42,976 nucleotides of DNA from an uncultured Lachnoclostridium sp. (lineage in GTDB: Bacteria > Bacillota > Clostridia > Lachnospirales > Lachnospiraceae), in contig CALWDO010000020.1 of assembly GCA_944376715.1 (NCBI GenBank), positions 1 through 42,976 of the forward strand, given 5' to 3'. Made by a program: the position numbers and the translations under genes. The notes under the pieces are model-generated. The model saw only the letters and a program-made list of their open reading frames with translations. It did no database searches and was not told the DNA's origin. This document shows, piece after piece, positions 25,660 to 32,793 of this stretch. Position 1 is the stretch's first letter, and the number at the start of each line of letters is the position of its first letter.

Positions 25660-27114
25660 TCAGAGCAGCCAGTCCGACAGACACAGGTACTGGAGCTCCT
25701 GTTCGTCTTCAAAAGATATCCCTGTAAGCTCCTGGATCCTGGCAATCCGGTATTTTATGGTATTCCGGTGCACATACATCGCTTTTGCCGTATCCAGGAT
25801 GCTGCATTTGTGATTCAGGAATACAGAAAGGCTTTCCCGCAGCAGCGTATGGTGCGTACGGTCATATTCTTCCAGGATCGCAAAAGCCGGATGCCGGAAC
25901 TTCGCGGCGGAAAGCATCTGCGATATCTGTTCTTTAATATAAGGGAACGCGAACGCTTCGCACTTGTGGACTCCCGGCCTGTCCGCAGCCTGTCCCACCG
26001 TAAAGACCGTCTGCTCATAGCGTAGGGGAAGGCTGAAAAAATCTGTCGTGGGCATGGACATGGCCAGGAACAGGCTGTCCGATGGGATCTGCCGGTCGAG
26101 GAACTCGAGGATCTCCGCCTGGCGGGACTCGGGTATCAGAAGCAGGATATCATCCCGGTAAAAGATACACGGAACCTTTGTCTCATTTTTCAGCATGCGC
26201 AGCATGGATTTTGAAAAAATCAGATCCTTGCGGGATATGTGGCGAAGCAGAGCCAGACGCCATTGTCCGTCGCCGACGGATTTCTGCAGCTTTTCCGCCG
26301 CGGATTCGCCTTCCGCTCCGTGTTCCATCCGACAGTCCAGAAATTCCTGCATCAGCTTTTCCGTAGAACGGAGACGGACGTTCCGTTTAAAAAATTCTTC
26401 GGAAAAGATCAGGTATTTGCTGATCTCGCCTGCCAGCTGCATGTCCATCGTGAGAAGGTCTCTGTTGGCAATCAGTATATAGAATACCGCGACCGGTTCC
26501 TCATCCTGAAAAAGGTACATCATGATCAGAGGCGGCTGTCCCTGCTGGACATTCTGCACCAGCTGAGGGATCCGGGACAGTTCCCGGACCGGCGCGCCCT
26601 CGGGCGTGAACCACTGATTCGAAAATATGGCGGGATGCTCCTGGCCATTTTCCTGTTTGTATCTCCAGTACAGGTCGTCCTCCGGGACATCCAGAGAATT
26701 GAGCGCTACAATATTGCCCTCAAGATCCATGACGGTAACCGGATTGTACAAAACTTCATGGGACAGATCCAGGATCTTCTGCAGCGAAAGCCCGAAAGCC
26801 GACGCATGGGCCATCTCGTGTTCCCATGTGCCGTAGAAATCAAATGCGGCGAGCAGCCCGTTCAGCAGGTCCTCGAAATCTGCCTGGAAGAAAAGGATAT
26901 AGTTCTCCCGGTGGACAATAATATACGCCTGGTCGTACCGTTTATCCGAGATATAATCAGACGCCTCCCCCAGGTACATAAAATCCGCATGCATCCGCGG
27001 CATATTCCCGGACAGAAAGCGAAGCCCCTGTATGGACAACGAATCGTTCTGTATGTGCGCTTTCTGCATATAATCCCTCAAATACCACTGGACCATAGAC
27101 ATACTTAATTTCAT
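25660..27114 (-). CDS. PucR/CdaR-type transcriptional regulator
   Basis: Protein of 484 aa. The C-terminal helix-turn-helix is the PucR type (HTH_30): CSILDTAKAMYVHRNTIKYRIARIQELTG near residue 435. The middle carries a weak GGDEF-like PucR region (LRLALLRHIS to MSMPTTDFF) and the N-terminus a sensory region of no clear family. Such proteins usually activate nearby catabolic genes in response to a small molecule. The start is ATG at 27114 with GGAGG six bases upstream; ten earlier in-frame codons lack a site. It lies between the URO-D gene (same strand, downstream) and a divergent COG0523 GTPase, which are probable targets. Confidence 0.82.
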   Translation of the reverse strand: MKLSMSMVQWYLRDYMQKAHIQNDSLSIQGLRFLSGNMPRMHADFMYLGEASDYISDKRYDQAYIIVHRENYILFFQADFEDLLNGLLAAFDFYGTWEHEMAHASAFGLSLQKILDLSHEVLYNPVTVMDLEGNIVALNSLDVPEDDLYWRYKQENGQEHPAIFSNQWFTPEGAPVRELSRIPQLVQNVQQGQPPLIMMYLFQDEEPVAVFYILIANRDLLTMDMQLAGEISKYLIFSEEFFKRNVRLRSTEKLMQEFLDCRMEHGAEGESAAEKLQKSVGDGQWRLALLRHISRKDLIFSKSMLRMLKNETKVPCIFYRDDILLLIPESRQAEILEFLDRQIPSDSLFLAMSMPTTDFFSLPLRYEQTVFTVGQAADRPGVHKCEAFAFPYIKEQISQMLSAAKFRHPAFAILEEYDRTHHTLLRESLSVFLNHKCSILDTAKAMYVHRNTIKYRIARIQELTGISFEDEQELQYLCLSDWLL

Positions 27115-27218
27115 ATTCAACCTCCATTTGGCAGATACAGACAAAGAAACCGCTCCCCGGCAGCCTCCGTTTGTACCGCAGAAACATAGACAGCAGACGG
27201 TATTGCGGCGATAATATT

Positions 27219-27247
27219 ATTATAGGAAACGAGGAAGCGACCCGCAA
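27219..27247 (-). promoter_or_regulatory. Candidate sigma-A promoter of the PucR-type gene
   Basis: Minus strand: TTGCGG (27242-27247), 17-base spacer, perfect TATAAT (27219-27224). The predicted leader is about 95 bases. No equally good plus-strand promoter for the divergent gene was found. Confidence 0.55.
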
Positions 27248-27284
27248 GTTCTTTCTGATGTCAAAAAGGAGGATTGAGGTATAT

Positions 27285-28229
27285 ATGGTAAAATTGGATA
27301 TCTACGGCGGCCTGCTTGGGGCAGGGAAGACGACCCTGATCAGGCAGATGCTTGCGTCCGCCTATGCCGGGCACAAGACGGCGGTGATCGAAAACGAGAT
27401 CGGCAAAGTCAACCTGGACGCGGAACTGCTGAAGGACAGCTCTATCTGCGTGCGGGAGATCACATCGGGCTGTATCTGCTGTACGGTAAAGGGGAATTTT
27501 ACAGAGGCGATCCGGCGTCTGGCAGAACAGGAGCATCCGGAATACATCATCGTAGAGCCGTCCGGCGTGGCCAGCCTGACAGACGTGGTATCCGCCTGCA
27601 CGGACTCCGGCATGGCGGTCCTGAACCGGATCATCATGGTGGCAGATGCCAGGAAACAGCGTAAGCTTCTGAAAGTAATCGGGAAGTTTTATCTGAAACA
27701 GTTTTGCAGCGCGCAGACAGTCTATCTGAATTTTGCGGACCAGATATCCCCGGAAGAACTGGAAGAAGTGAAATCAGCGCTGTGGAAGATCAATCCGGGA
27801 CTCCGTATGGCCGCCGTCCCTCTGGACGCAGTCGGTCCGGACACTTTCCCGGAAGGCCTGGCGCAGGATATGCTCCCCAGAAGAAGCGGCCTGGGAAAAT
27901 TATACGGGACTGTCCGCATGCGCTCCGAAGGAGGACAGACTTTCTCTGTCTGGAACTATGAGTTCCGGCATGATCTCCGGAAAGAGACCCTGCAGCGCCT
28001 GATGGAACTATTCCGCCGCAGGGAATGCGAGAAGATCTGGCGCGTCAAAGGCTATCTGAAAATGGCGGACGGCGGCGTCCAGAAAATCGATATCGCATAC
28101 GGCGACCAGTTCCAGGAAGAGCTGAAAAGCTTTGACGGAAGCAAAACCAACCAGCTCGTAATCATAGGAGAAGAAATAGACCTGTCCTGGCTTCAGAGCC
28201 AGCTGGAAGCGCTGGATCAGGGCGTCTGA
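27285..28229 (+). CDS. COG0523 (CobW/P47K) GTP-binding metallochaperone-like protein
   Basis: G3E-family P-loop GTPase of 314 aa. Walker A GGLLGAGKTT (8-17), the invariant ENEIG (37-40), the metal-binding CxCC motif GCICC (Cys63, Cys65, Cys66) and IIVEPSGVAS are all visible. The C-terminal CobW_C-like part is short. The family delivers Zn, Co or other metals to target enzymes; here a corrinoid- or zinc-dependent URO-D-like protein next door is a possible client (inference). ATG at 27285 is chosen: GAGG lies five bases upstream and AGGAGG slightly further. It overlaps the convergent MFS gene by 13 bases. Confidence 0.88.
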   Translation: MVKLDIYGGLLGAGKTTLIRQMLASAYAGHKTAVIENEIGKVNLDAELLKDSSICVREITSGCICCTVKGNFTEAIRRLAEQEHPEYIIVEPSGVASLTDVVSACTDSGMAVLNRIIMVADARKQRKLLKVIGKFYLKQFCSAQTVYLNFADQISPEELEEVKSALWKINPGLRMAAVPLDAVGPDTFPEGLAQDMLPRRSGLGKLYGTVRMRSEGGQTFSVWNYEFRHDLRKETLQRLMELFRRRECEKIWRVKGYLKMADGGVQKIDIAYGDQFQEELKSFDGSKTNQLVIIGEEIDLSWLQSQLEALDQGV

Positions 28230-29455
28230 GCGCTTCCGATCCGGTCCGCTTTCCGGAACAGGAAAAATCCGATCAAGAATAAAATTGCCAAAAGCCCCAC
28301 GCCTGTCCGGGAGCTGCCGCTTACCTGTGAGGCCACGCCTACCAGCAGCGTCCCCATGAACGCGGCGCCTTTTCCGAAGATATCATAGAAGCCAAAATAC
28401 TCTGCCGCGTTTTCTTTAGGAATGATGCGGGTAAAATACGACCGCGACAGGGCCTGGATGCCTCCCTGGAAGACTGCCACGCAGACCGCCAGAAACCAGA
28501 ATTCCCAGGTCCTGTCAAGCTGCAGGGCAAAGATCACAATACACAGATATCCCAGAATCGACACGGCGATCAGTTTCCCGCTCTCTATTTTCTTCGTCAG
28601 TTTCCCGAACAGGATCGAACAGGGAAACGCCACCACCTGGGTCAGAAGAAGCGCCAGCATCAGGCTGGTATCCGAGATCCCCATGTCCTTGCCATAGGAA
28701 GTGGCCAGATCGATGATCGTATAGACACCATCTATATAGAAGAAAAAGGCAAGTAAAAACCAGAGCACTTTGGGGTTCTGCCGGATCCCGCGCACGGTCC
28801 TGGCGAGGCTGACAAAGCTCCCGTCCTTATTATTGCTGCCTTCTCCGGAACGCTGCCGGTAAGTTTTCAGAAGCGGCAGGGTCATACAGCTCCACCACAC
28901 AGCATTAAGCAAAAATGCCAGCATGGTGGCGCGTACGCTTCCAAGCCCCAGCGTATCCGCATTCAGGATCAGCAGGATGCTCGCCACAAACGGGATGCAG
29001 CTCCCGATATATCCCCAGGCATAACCGTGTGCGGACACCTGATCCATCCTGTCCTCCTCCGTCACATCTCCCAGCATGGAATCATAAAAGATCAGACTGC
29101 TCTGGTATCCTGTCTTGGCAAGCACATAAATGCCCAGAAATGCAAGCCATCCTGCAGGCACTGCCAGAGCTGCGCATCCCAACGCTCCCACGAGCATGCA
29201 TCCGGCAAAAATCTCCTTTTTCCGCCCTTTCCCGTCTGCAACGGTCCCCAGAAGCGGTCCCAGTATCATTACCAGCACAGTTACCAGAGAACTGGCATAA
29301 CTGAAATACGCGGTGGAATTTCCTGCCGACACCCCGGCTCCTTCCGCAAGATTTTTAAAGTAGATGGGAATCACTGTGGAAGTCAGCATCACAAAAGCAG
29401 AATTTCCCACATCGTACAATATCCAGTTTCGTTCCAGTCCCGTCAGCTTTTTCAT
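28217..29455 (-). CDS. MFS transporter, Atg22-like family
   Basis: Predicted 412-aa membrane protein with about 12 helices. It starts with ERNWILYDVGNSAFVML, the signature of the Atg22/vacuole-effluxer-like MFS group, and has the loop GTVADGKGRKK and later GGIQALSRSYFTRIIP. Members are proposed amino-acid or metabolite exporters; the substrate cannot be read here. The start at 29455 follows GAGGAG and overlaps the stop of the upstream phospholipase-like gene (ATGA), so the two are translationally coupled. Confidence 0.88.
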   Translation of the reverse strand: MKKLTGLERNWILYDVGNSAFVMLTSTVIPIYFKNLAEGAGVSAGNSTAYFSYASSLVTVLVMILGPLLGTVADGKGRKKEIFAGCMLVGALGCAALAVPAGWLAFLGIYVLAKTGYQSSLIFYDSMLGDVTEEDRMDQVSAHGYAWGYIGSCIPFVASILLILNADTLGLGSVRATMLAFLLNAVWWSCMTLPLLKTYRQRSGEGSNNKDGSFVSLARTVRGIRQNPKVLWFLLAFFFYIDGVYTIIDLATSYGKDMGISDTSLMLALLLTQVVAFPCSILFGKLTKKIESGKLIAVSILGYLCIVIFALQLDRTWEFWFLAVCVAVFQGGIQALSRSYFTRIIPKENAAEYFGFYDIFGKGAAFMGTLLVGVASQVSGSSRTGVGLLAILFLIGFFLFRKADRIGSAQTP

Positions 29456-30249
29456 ATGGTCTCCTCATAGTCGCGATACAGCCGTATGGACAGGAGGCCT
29501 TTCCCCTCCAGCACCCGGCTGTAATTTACAATCTCCTGTACTGCGGTTTCTACCGAAGCTTCCATCCGTTCTTCCAGAAAGTCATTGCTTTCCCCGCATC
29601 CCGGATGAACAATTCCGTCCATGATTAATCCGCCTAATTCCTTGTCCTGCCCTGTGACACGGGATACTGTCCGCAGTATTCTCCTTTTCACCGGAGACGC
29701 GCAGATAAAAAACGCGATAATCCTGCGGAACATCTTGATACAGGCGTCGATCTGCTTAGGCGTCACATTCTCAAACATGCGCGAGATCTGCTCTCTGGTA
29801 TGCCTGCGGCTGATCAAATGATGGGTCGGCACATAGCAGAGCGGATCATGTCCGCTTTTCTCAAGCAAATACCGTTCAAAATCTGTCTCTATCTCCAGAT
29901 GGCCAAGACCATGCTCTTCCATGTAGCAGCTGATATATGGATGGCATTCGCTGTCCAGTATAAAATGACACAGGAAACCATATAAATATGCTCTCAGCAC
30001 CGGATCATGATCCTTCTCGTATTCTTCTTTCCCTTTCTCGAAAAAACCGGCAGCCAGTTCCCGGTGCATCCGGGTTCCCTGCTGGTTGATCCTGTTCTTC
30101 CCGAACGGACGATAATAAAACAGCAGATCAGGCCCGTGAAGCCCGATCAGAAACGCGTCTTTCCCCTGGCGGACCATCTTTTTCTCCGCTTCCGGAAGCG
30201 CTTTATATACTTTTTTTCCAAACAGATAGTGCGCATAAACCGCTGGCAT
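29452..30249 (-). CDS. Zinc-dependent phospholipase C-like protein
   Basis: Protein of 265 aa in the Zn_dep_PLPC family. Metal ligands expected for the fold are visible: His5 (YAHYLFG), GLHGPDLLFYY near residue 38, HRELAAGFF, LCHFILDSECHPY near residue 95, and ETDFERYLL. There is no signal peptide, so it is probably cytoplasmic, unlike secreted clostridial alpha-toxin; this short clostridial branch has no proven activity. The start is ATG at 30249 with AAAGGAGAG six bases upstream. It is coupled to the MFS gene, and a strong palindrome covers its promoter region. Confidence 0.82.
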   Translation of the reverse strand: MPAVYAHYLFGKKVYKALPEAEKKMVRQGKDAFLIGLHGPDLLFYYRPFGKNRINQQGTRMHRELAAGFFEKGKEEYEKDHDPVLRAYLYGFLCHFILDSECHPYISCYMEEHGLGHLEIETDFERYLLEKSGHDPLCYVPTHHLISRRHTREQISRMFENVTPKQIDACIKMFRRIIAFFICASPVKRRILRTVSRVTGQDKELGGLIMDGIVHPGCGESNDFLEERMEASVETAVQEIVNYSRVLEGKGLLSIRLYRDYEETI

Positions 30250-30271
30250 GATGTTCTCTCCTTTCACCGAT

Positions 30272-30306
30272 CTAAGGAAGTGCTGGTCAAATCAGCGCTT
30301 CCTTAG
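30272..30306. promoter_or_regulatory. Large palindrome at the promoter of the phospholipase-like gene
   Basis: CTAAGGAAGTGCTG (30272-30285) and CAGCGCTTCCTTAG (30293-30306) are 14-base inverted repeats with one mismatch around a seven-base centre. It covers the predicted transcript start, so an operator is more likely than an mRNA hairpin, though either is possible. Confidence 0.5.
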
Positions 30307-30313
30307 TATAACA
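30305..30313 (-). promoter_or_regulatory. Extended -10 promoter of the phospholipase-MFS operon
   Basis: Minus strand TGTTATACT: TATACT preceded by TG one base away, an extended -10. No good -35 lies 17 bases upstream. Confidence 0.45.
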
Positions 30314-30367
30314 CATTTCCGTTATCCTGCATATGATGAAGTGTAAATAGTTTTTGGAGGTTTTCTC

Positions 30368-30658
30368 ATGGGCGATTTATCAAGAAACGGCTGCGGATGC
30401 GGCTGTGACAACGGATGCGGCAACGGTCTGTTCGGAGGCAGCTCCTGCTGCAGCCTGATCTGGATCATCCTGCTGCTCTCCTGCTGCTGCGGCAACGGCA
30501 GCGGATTCTTCGGAAACAGTGGCTGCGGATGCGACAACGGATGCGGCGGCAGCGACAGCTGTCTGTGGATCATCCTGCTTCTGCTCTTCTGCGGAAACGG
30601 GTTTGGCGGAAACTCCTGCGGATGCAACTCCTGCGGATGCAATTCCTGCGGATGCTAA
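30368..30658 (+). CDS. Cys/Gly-rich protein, 'chorion class high-cysteine' type, probable spore-associated
   Basis: Protein of 96 aa with 20 cysteines, many glycines and asparagines. It is an internal duplication: CGCDNGCG, then a hydrophobic stretch (SLIWIILLL, 29-37), then CGCDNGCG again and CLWIILLLL (65-73), ending in three CGCNS-type repeats. Similar clostridial proteins are annotated as chorion-class high-cysteine protein; spore-surface crosslinking is a guess from composition. GGAGG lies seven bases before the ATG. A CATATGATG at 30330-30338 resembles a sporulation -10 box, weakly. A GC-rich hairpin follows the stop. Confidence 0.72.
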   Translation: MGDLSRNGCGCGCDNGCGNGLFGGSSCCSLIWIILLLSCCCGNGSGFFGNSGCGCDNGCGGSDSCLWIILLLLFCGNGFGGNSCGCNSCGCNSCGC

Positions 30659-30668
30659 AATACCACCC

Positions 30669-30691
30669 GGGCCGCCCTTACCGGGCGGCCC
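30669..30691 (+). terminator. GC-rich hairpin after the Cys-rich gene
   Basis: GGGCCGCCC and GGGCGGCCC form a perfect nine-base stem with a five-base loop, 10 bases past the stop. No T-run follows, so termination would be weak or factor-assisted. Confidence 0.5.
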
Positions 30692-30774
30692 GCTATGAAA
30701 AACCGGTACCGGAAACCGCATGATTTTCGGCGGCCGTTCATATATTGAAGAAAGACGCAGGGAGAAGATCTGCC

Positions 30775-31098
30775 ATGACACCTTTTGACCAGGCATTTTG
30801 TCCCAAAGAGCTGCAGGCGCTGAAAATCTTCCTGCCCTTTCTTCCTGCTCCGATGCAGAAACTGATGGCCATCTATATTAAATGGAGCGAACTTCAGTAC
30901 ACCATCGAATACTACAACCGGAATCCGCCTCTGCAGCAGCCGATGGAAACGGGAAAACTGATGAACTGTATAAAGGAATTCCTGCCTCCGGAGGAACAGG
31001 CTCAGATGGAACAATTCGCGGATATGTTTGAAAATATAGACCTGTATCGGGAGATGTTCGAAGGATTCTCCCCCGCTCCCGAACAAAAGGAGGAATGA
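30775..31098 (+). CDS. Small conserved-type protein of unknown function (107 aa)
   Basis: Not recognised. A helical, acidic, cytoplasmic-looking protein with PFDQAFCPKELQALKIFLPFLP at the start and KEFLPPEEQAQMEQF in the middle; no signal peptide or membrane helix. Translation probably starts at ATG 30775, with GGGAG ten bases upstream; a TTG ten codons earlier lacks a site. The next gene begins seven bases after the stop and is of similar size and style, so the two probably form a unit. Chance coding is unlikely because both have ribosome binding sites and normal codon use. Confidence 0.7.
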   Translation: MTPFDQAFCPKELQALKIFLPFLPAPMQKLMAIYIKWSELQYTIEYYNRNPPLQQPMETGKLMNCIKEFLPPEEQAQMEQFADMFENIDLYREMFEGFSPAPEQKEE

Positions 31099-31105
31099 TC
31101 AGAAT

Positions 31106-31399
31106 ATGAAAGTCCCTGAGTGGTTTCACAACGAGCGTATCCAGAACATCGCGCCGGCCAAACTGCAACTCCTTCTGAATCTGGCGGAACAGATCGAAGG
31201 AAAATCGCAGAAAGAAGCCATGCCCGTCATCATGGGCGCCATCGCGTCCGCCAACCGGCAGCGTCTGAATTTCACCAAAGATGAATTTGATCTGATCTTT
31301 CAGATCATGAAAGAAGGCAAAAGCGAAGAAGAGAAACGTCAGATGGATGACGCGCTGGAAAAAGCCCGGAAGATGATGCGGGGCAAAGGCGGCAGATAG
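31106..31399 (+). CDS. Small conserved-type protein of unknown function (97 aa)
   Basis: Not recognised. Helical, charged 97-aa protein: starts VPEWFHNERIQ, has NLAEQIEGKSQKEAMPVIM and FTKDEFDLIFQIMKEG, and ends in a basic tail KMMRGKGGR. No membrane segment. AGGAGG at the end of the previous gene is about 12 bases before the ATG, a little far but the only site. Pairs with the preceding gene; the KEG/KEF-type helix resembles part of that protein, hinting at distant relation (inference). Confidence 0.7.
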   Translation: MKVPEWFHNERIQNIAPAKLQLLLNLAEQIEGKSQKEAMPVIMGAIASANRQRLNFTKDEFDLIFQIMKEGKSEEEKRQMDDALEKARKMMRGKGGR

Positions 31400-31418
31400 G
31401 GGAAACCCAAACGCCGCC
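31388..31418. terminator. Weak hairpin between convergent genes
   Basis: GGCGGC (31388-31393) pairs with GCCGCC (31413-31418), with a small GGG/CCC stem inside. It could end the ClC gene (minus strand, followed by only TTT) or the small protein pair; a poor terminator either way. Confidence 0.3.
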
Positions 31419-31423
31419 CCGGA

Positions 31424-32680
31424 TCATTCTTTTGTCTGCCGGTTGATAAACTGCAGCTTCGTCTTGGAGTACAGGATCTTCTGGCTGTGATACAGACCAA
31501 AATATCCGGATTCCAGATAGCTGATCGATACGGACAGCAAAAAGAACGGCATACACTGGAACCCGAACAGTTCAAAACTCAGGAGCAAAGAAGAAATCGG
31601 ACAGTTTGTAACGCCGCAGAAGACCGCTGCCATACCGCAGGCTGCCGCCAGGGACGGCGCGAGTCCCGTAACCTGTCCGAACAGGCAGCCAAACGTGGCT
31701 CCTACAAACAGCGTGGGGACAATCTCGCCTCCCTTGAACCCGCTTCCCAGTGTCACGGCGGTAAATACCATCTTAATCAGAAAGGCTGCGGCAACTGTCT
31801 CCCCTGCCACTGCCTTTGCCACCACGTCCATCCCGGCCCCCAGGTAATCCGTCGTACCCAGAAGAGCCGTCATCAGGATGACCAGCAGGGCTCCGGAGAC
31901 AATGCGCACCCATTCATTAGGGATCCGCTTCTGATACCAGTGCTCTGTATGATGAAGGATCATGCAAAACAGAATACTGACTGCCGCGCAGAGCACAGCC
32001 AGCACGATTGTCAGGACCACACTCCGGACATCCACAGCAGGGATCTCTGTGATCGTAAACTGTTCTCCATGCGCGCCGACCCATGCGGCCGCGCCCCGGG
32101 CAGCCAGCGAAGCCACCGCGCAGGGAACCAGAGCCGCATATTCCATGATGCCCACGCTGATCACTTCCATGGCAAATACCGTGGCTGTCAGAGGAGTGCC
32201 GAACAACGCGGAGAACGCCGCGCTCATCCCGCACATGATCATGATCTTACGGTCATACTCATCCATCTTCATCCATTTTCCAAAAGTTCCTCCCAGACTG
32301 CCTCCCAGCTGAAGCGCCGCCCCTTCGCGTCCTGCGGAACCGCCAAAAGCATGCGTCAAAACTGTAGATATTACGATCAGCGGAGCCATCCGCAGAGGCA
32401 CATAAGCGCCTGTCTGGATTCCTTTCAGCACCAGATTCGTACTGGAGTGGTAAGGATCCAGCTTATAAAGCGCCACTATGGCCAGTCCGGCCACAGGCAG
32501 AAGATACAGCATCCAGGGGTGATTTCCACGAAATGTCGTCACATTCGCGACTGCCAGATTGAACCAACCCCCGACTACGCCCAGGATCCATCCTGTAAGT
32601 CCGGCGGCAGCAAGCCATCGCAGCAGGATGAATGCTCTTTCGGCACATTTTTTCAGACATTCTTCTATCATCTTTTTCAT
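31424..32680 (-). CDS. ClC-family anion channel/antiporter, atypical
   Basis: Predicted 418-aa ClC-fold membrane protein. The external gating glutamate is present in GGSAGREGAAL (Glu119). Other canonical anion-site motifs are altered: GSGIP is replaced by YHSSTNL, GxFxP by GFKGGEIVP, and the internal proton glutamate position is Val173 (FAMEV). Loss of that Glu is seen in ClC channels, and altered filters are seen in fluoride-specific ClC proteins, so the ion and mechanism are uncertain. No crcB-type fluoride riboswitch was seen. The start is ATG at 32680 with GGGAGAG four bases upstream; the 31 earlier codons of open frame span the upstream terminator. Confidence 0.85.
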   Translation of the reverse strand: MKKMIEECLKKCAERAFILLRWLAAAGLTGWILGVVGGWFNLAVANVTTFRGNHPWMLYLLPVAGLAIVALYKLDPYHSSTNLVLKGIQTGAYVPLRMAPLIVISTVLTHAFGGSAGREGAALQLGGSLGGTFGKWMKMDEYDRKIMIMCGMSAAFSALFGTPLTATVFAMEVISVGIMEYAALVPCAVASLAARGAAAWVGAHGEQFTITEIPAVDVRSVVLTIVLAVLCAAVSILFCMILHHTEHWYQKRIPNEWVRIVSGALLVILMTALLGTTDYLGAGMDVVAKAVAGETVAAAFLIKMVFTAVTLGSGFKGGEIVPTLFVGATFGCLFGQVTGLAPSLAAACGMAAVFCGVTNCPISSLLLSFELFGFQCMPFFLLSVSISYLESGYFGLYHSQKILYSKTKLQFINRQTKE

Positions 32681-32725
32681 CTTTCTCTCCCTCTGCCGGG
32701 ACCTGTATACAATCCGGCATTCCGC

Positions 32726-32766
32726 AAAAAACAGACGGCCTTTGATTTCCAAAAGATACCGTCTGT
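32726..32766 (-). terminator. Intrinsic terminator of the EF-G-like gene
   Basis: ACAGACGG and CCGTCTGT pair perfectly, with an inner CTTTTG/CAAAG extension; six T (32726-32731) follow on the minus strand, 28 bases after the stop. Confidence 0.85.
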
Positions 32767-32793
32767 CTTTCACTATTCTGTCAAACCGACTGT

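Noticed and set aside
25660-28229. Complete corrinoid demethylase operon
   Set aside because: Only URO-D-like and COG0523 proteins are present; no corrinoid-binding protein or MtaB/MttB-type gene in the window.
30415-30723. Alternative frame through the Cys-rich gene, and antisense frames there
   Set aside because: Repeats in the DNA keep several frames open; only the 30368 frame has a ribosome binding site and a recognisable family.
32681-32793. Possible fluoride (crcB) riboswitch before the ClC gene
   Set aside because: The gap is filled by the EF-G terminator; no crcB-type conserved bases seen.
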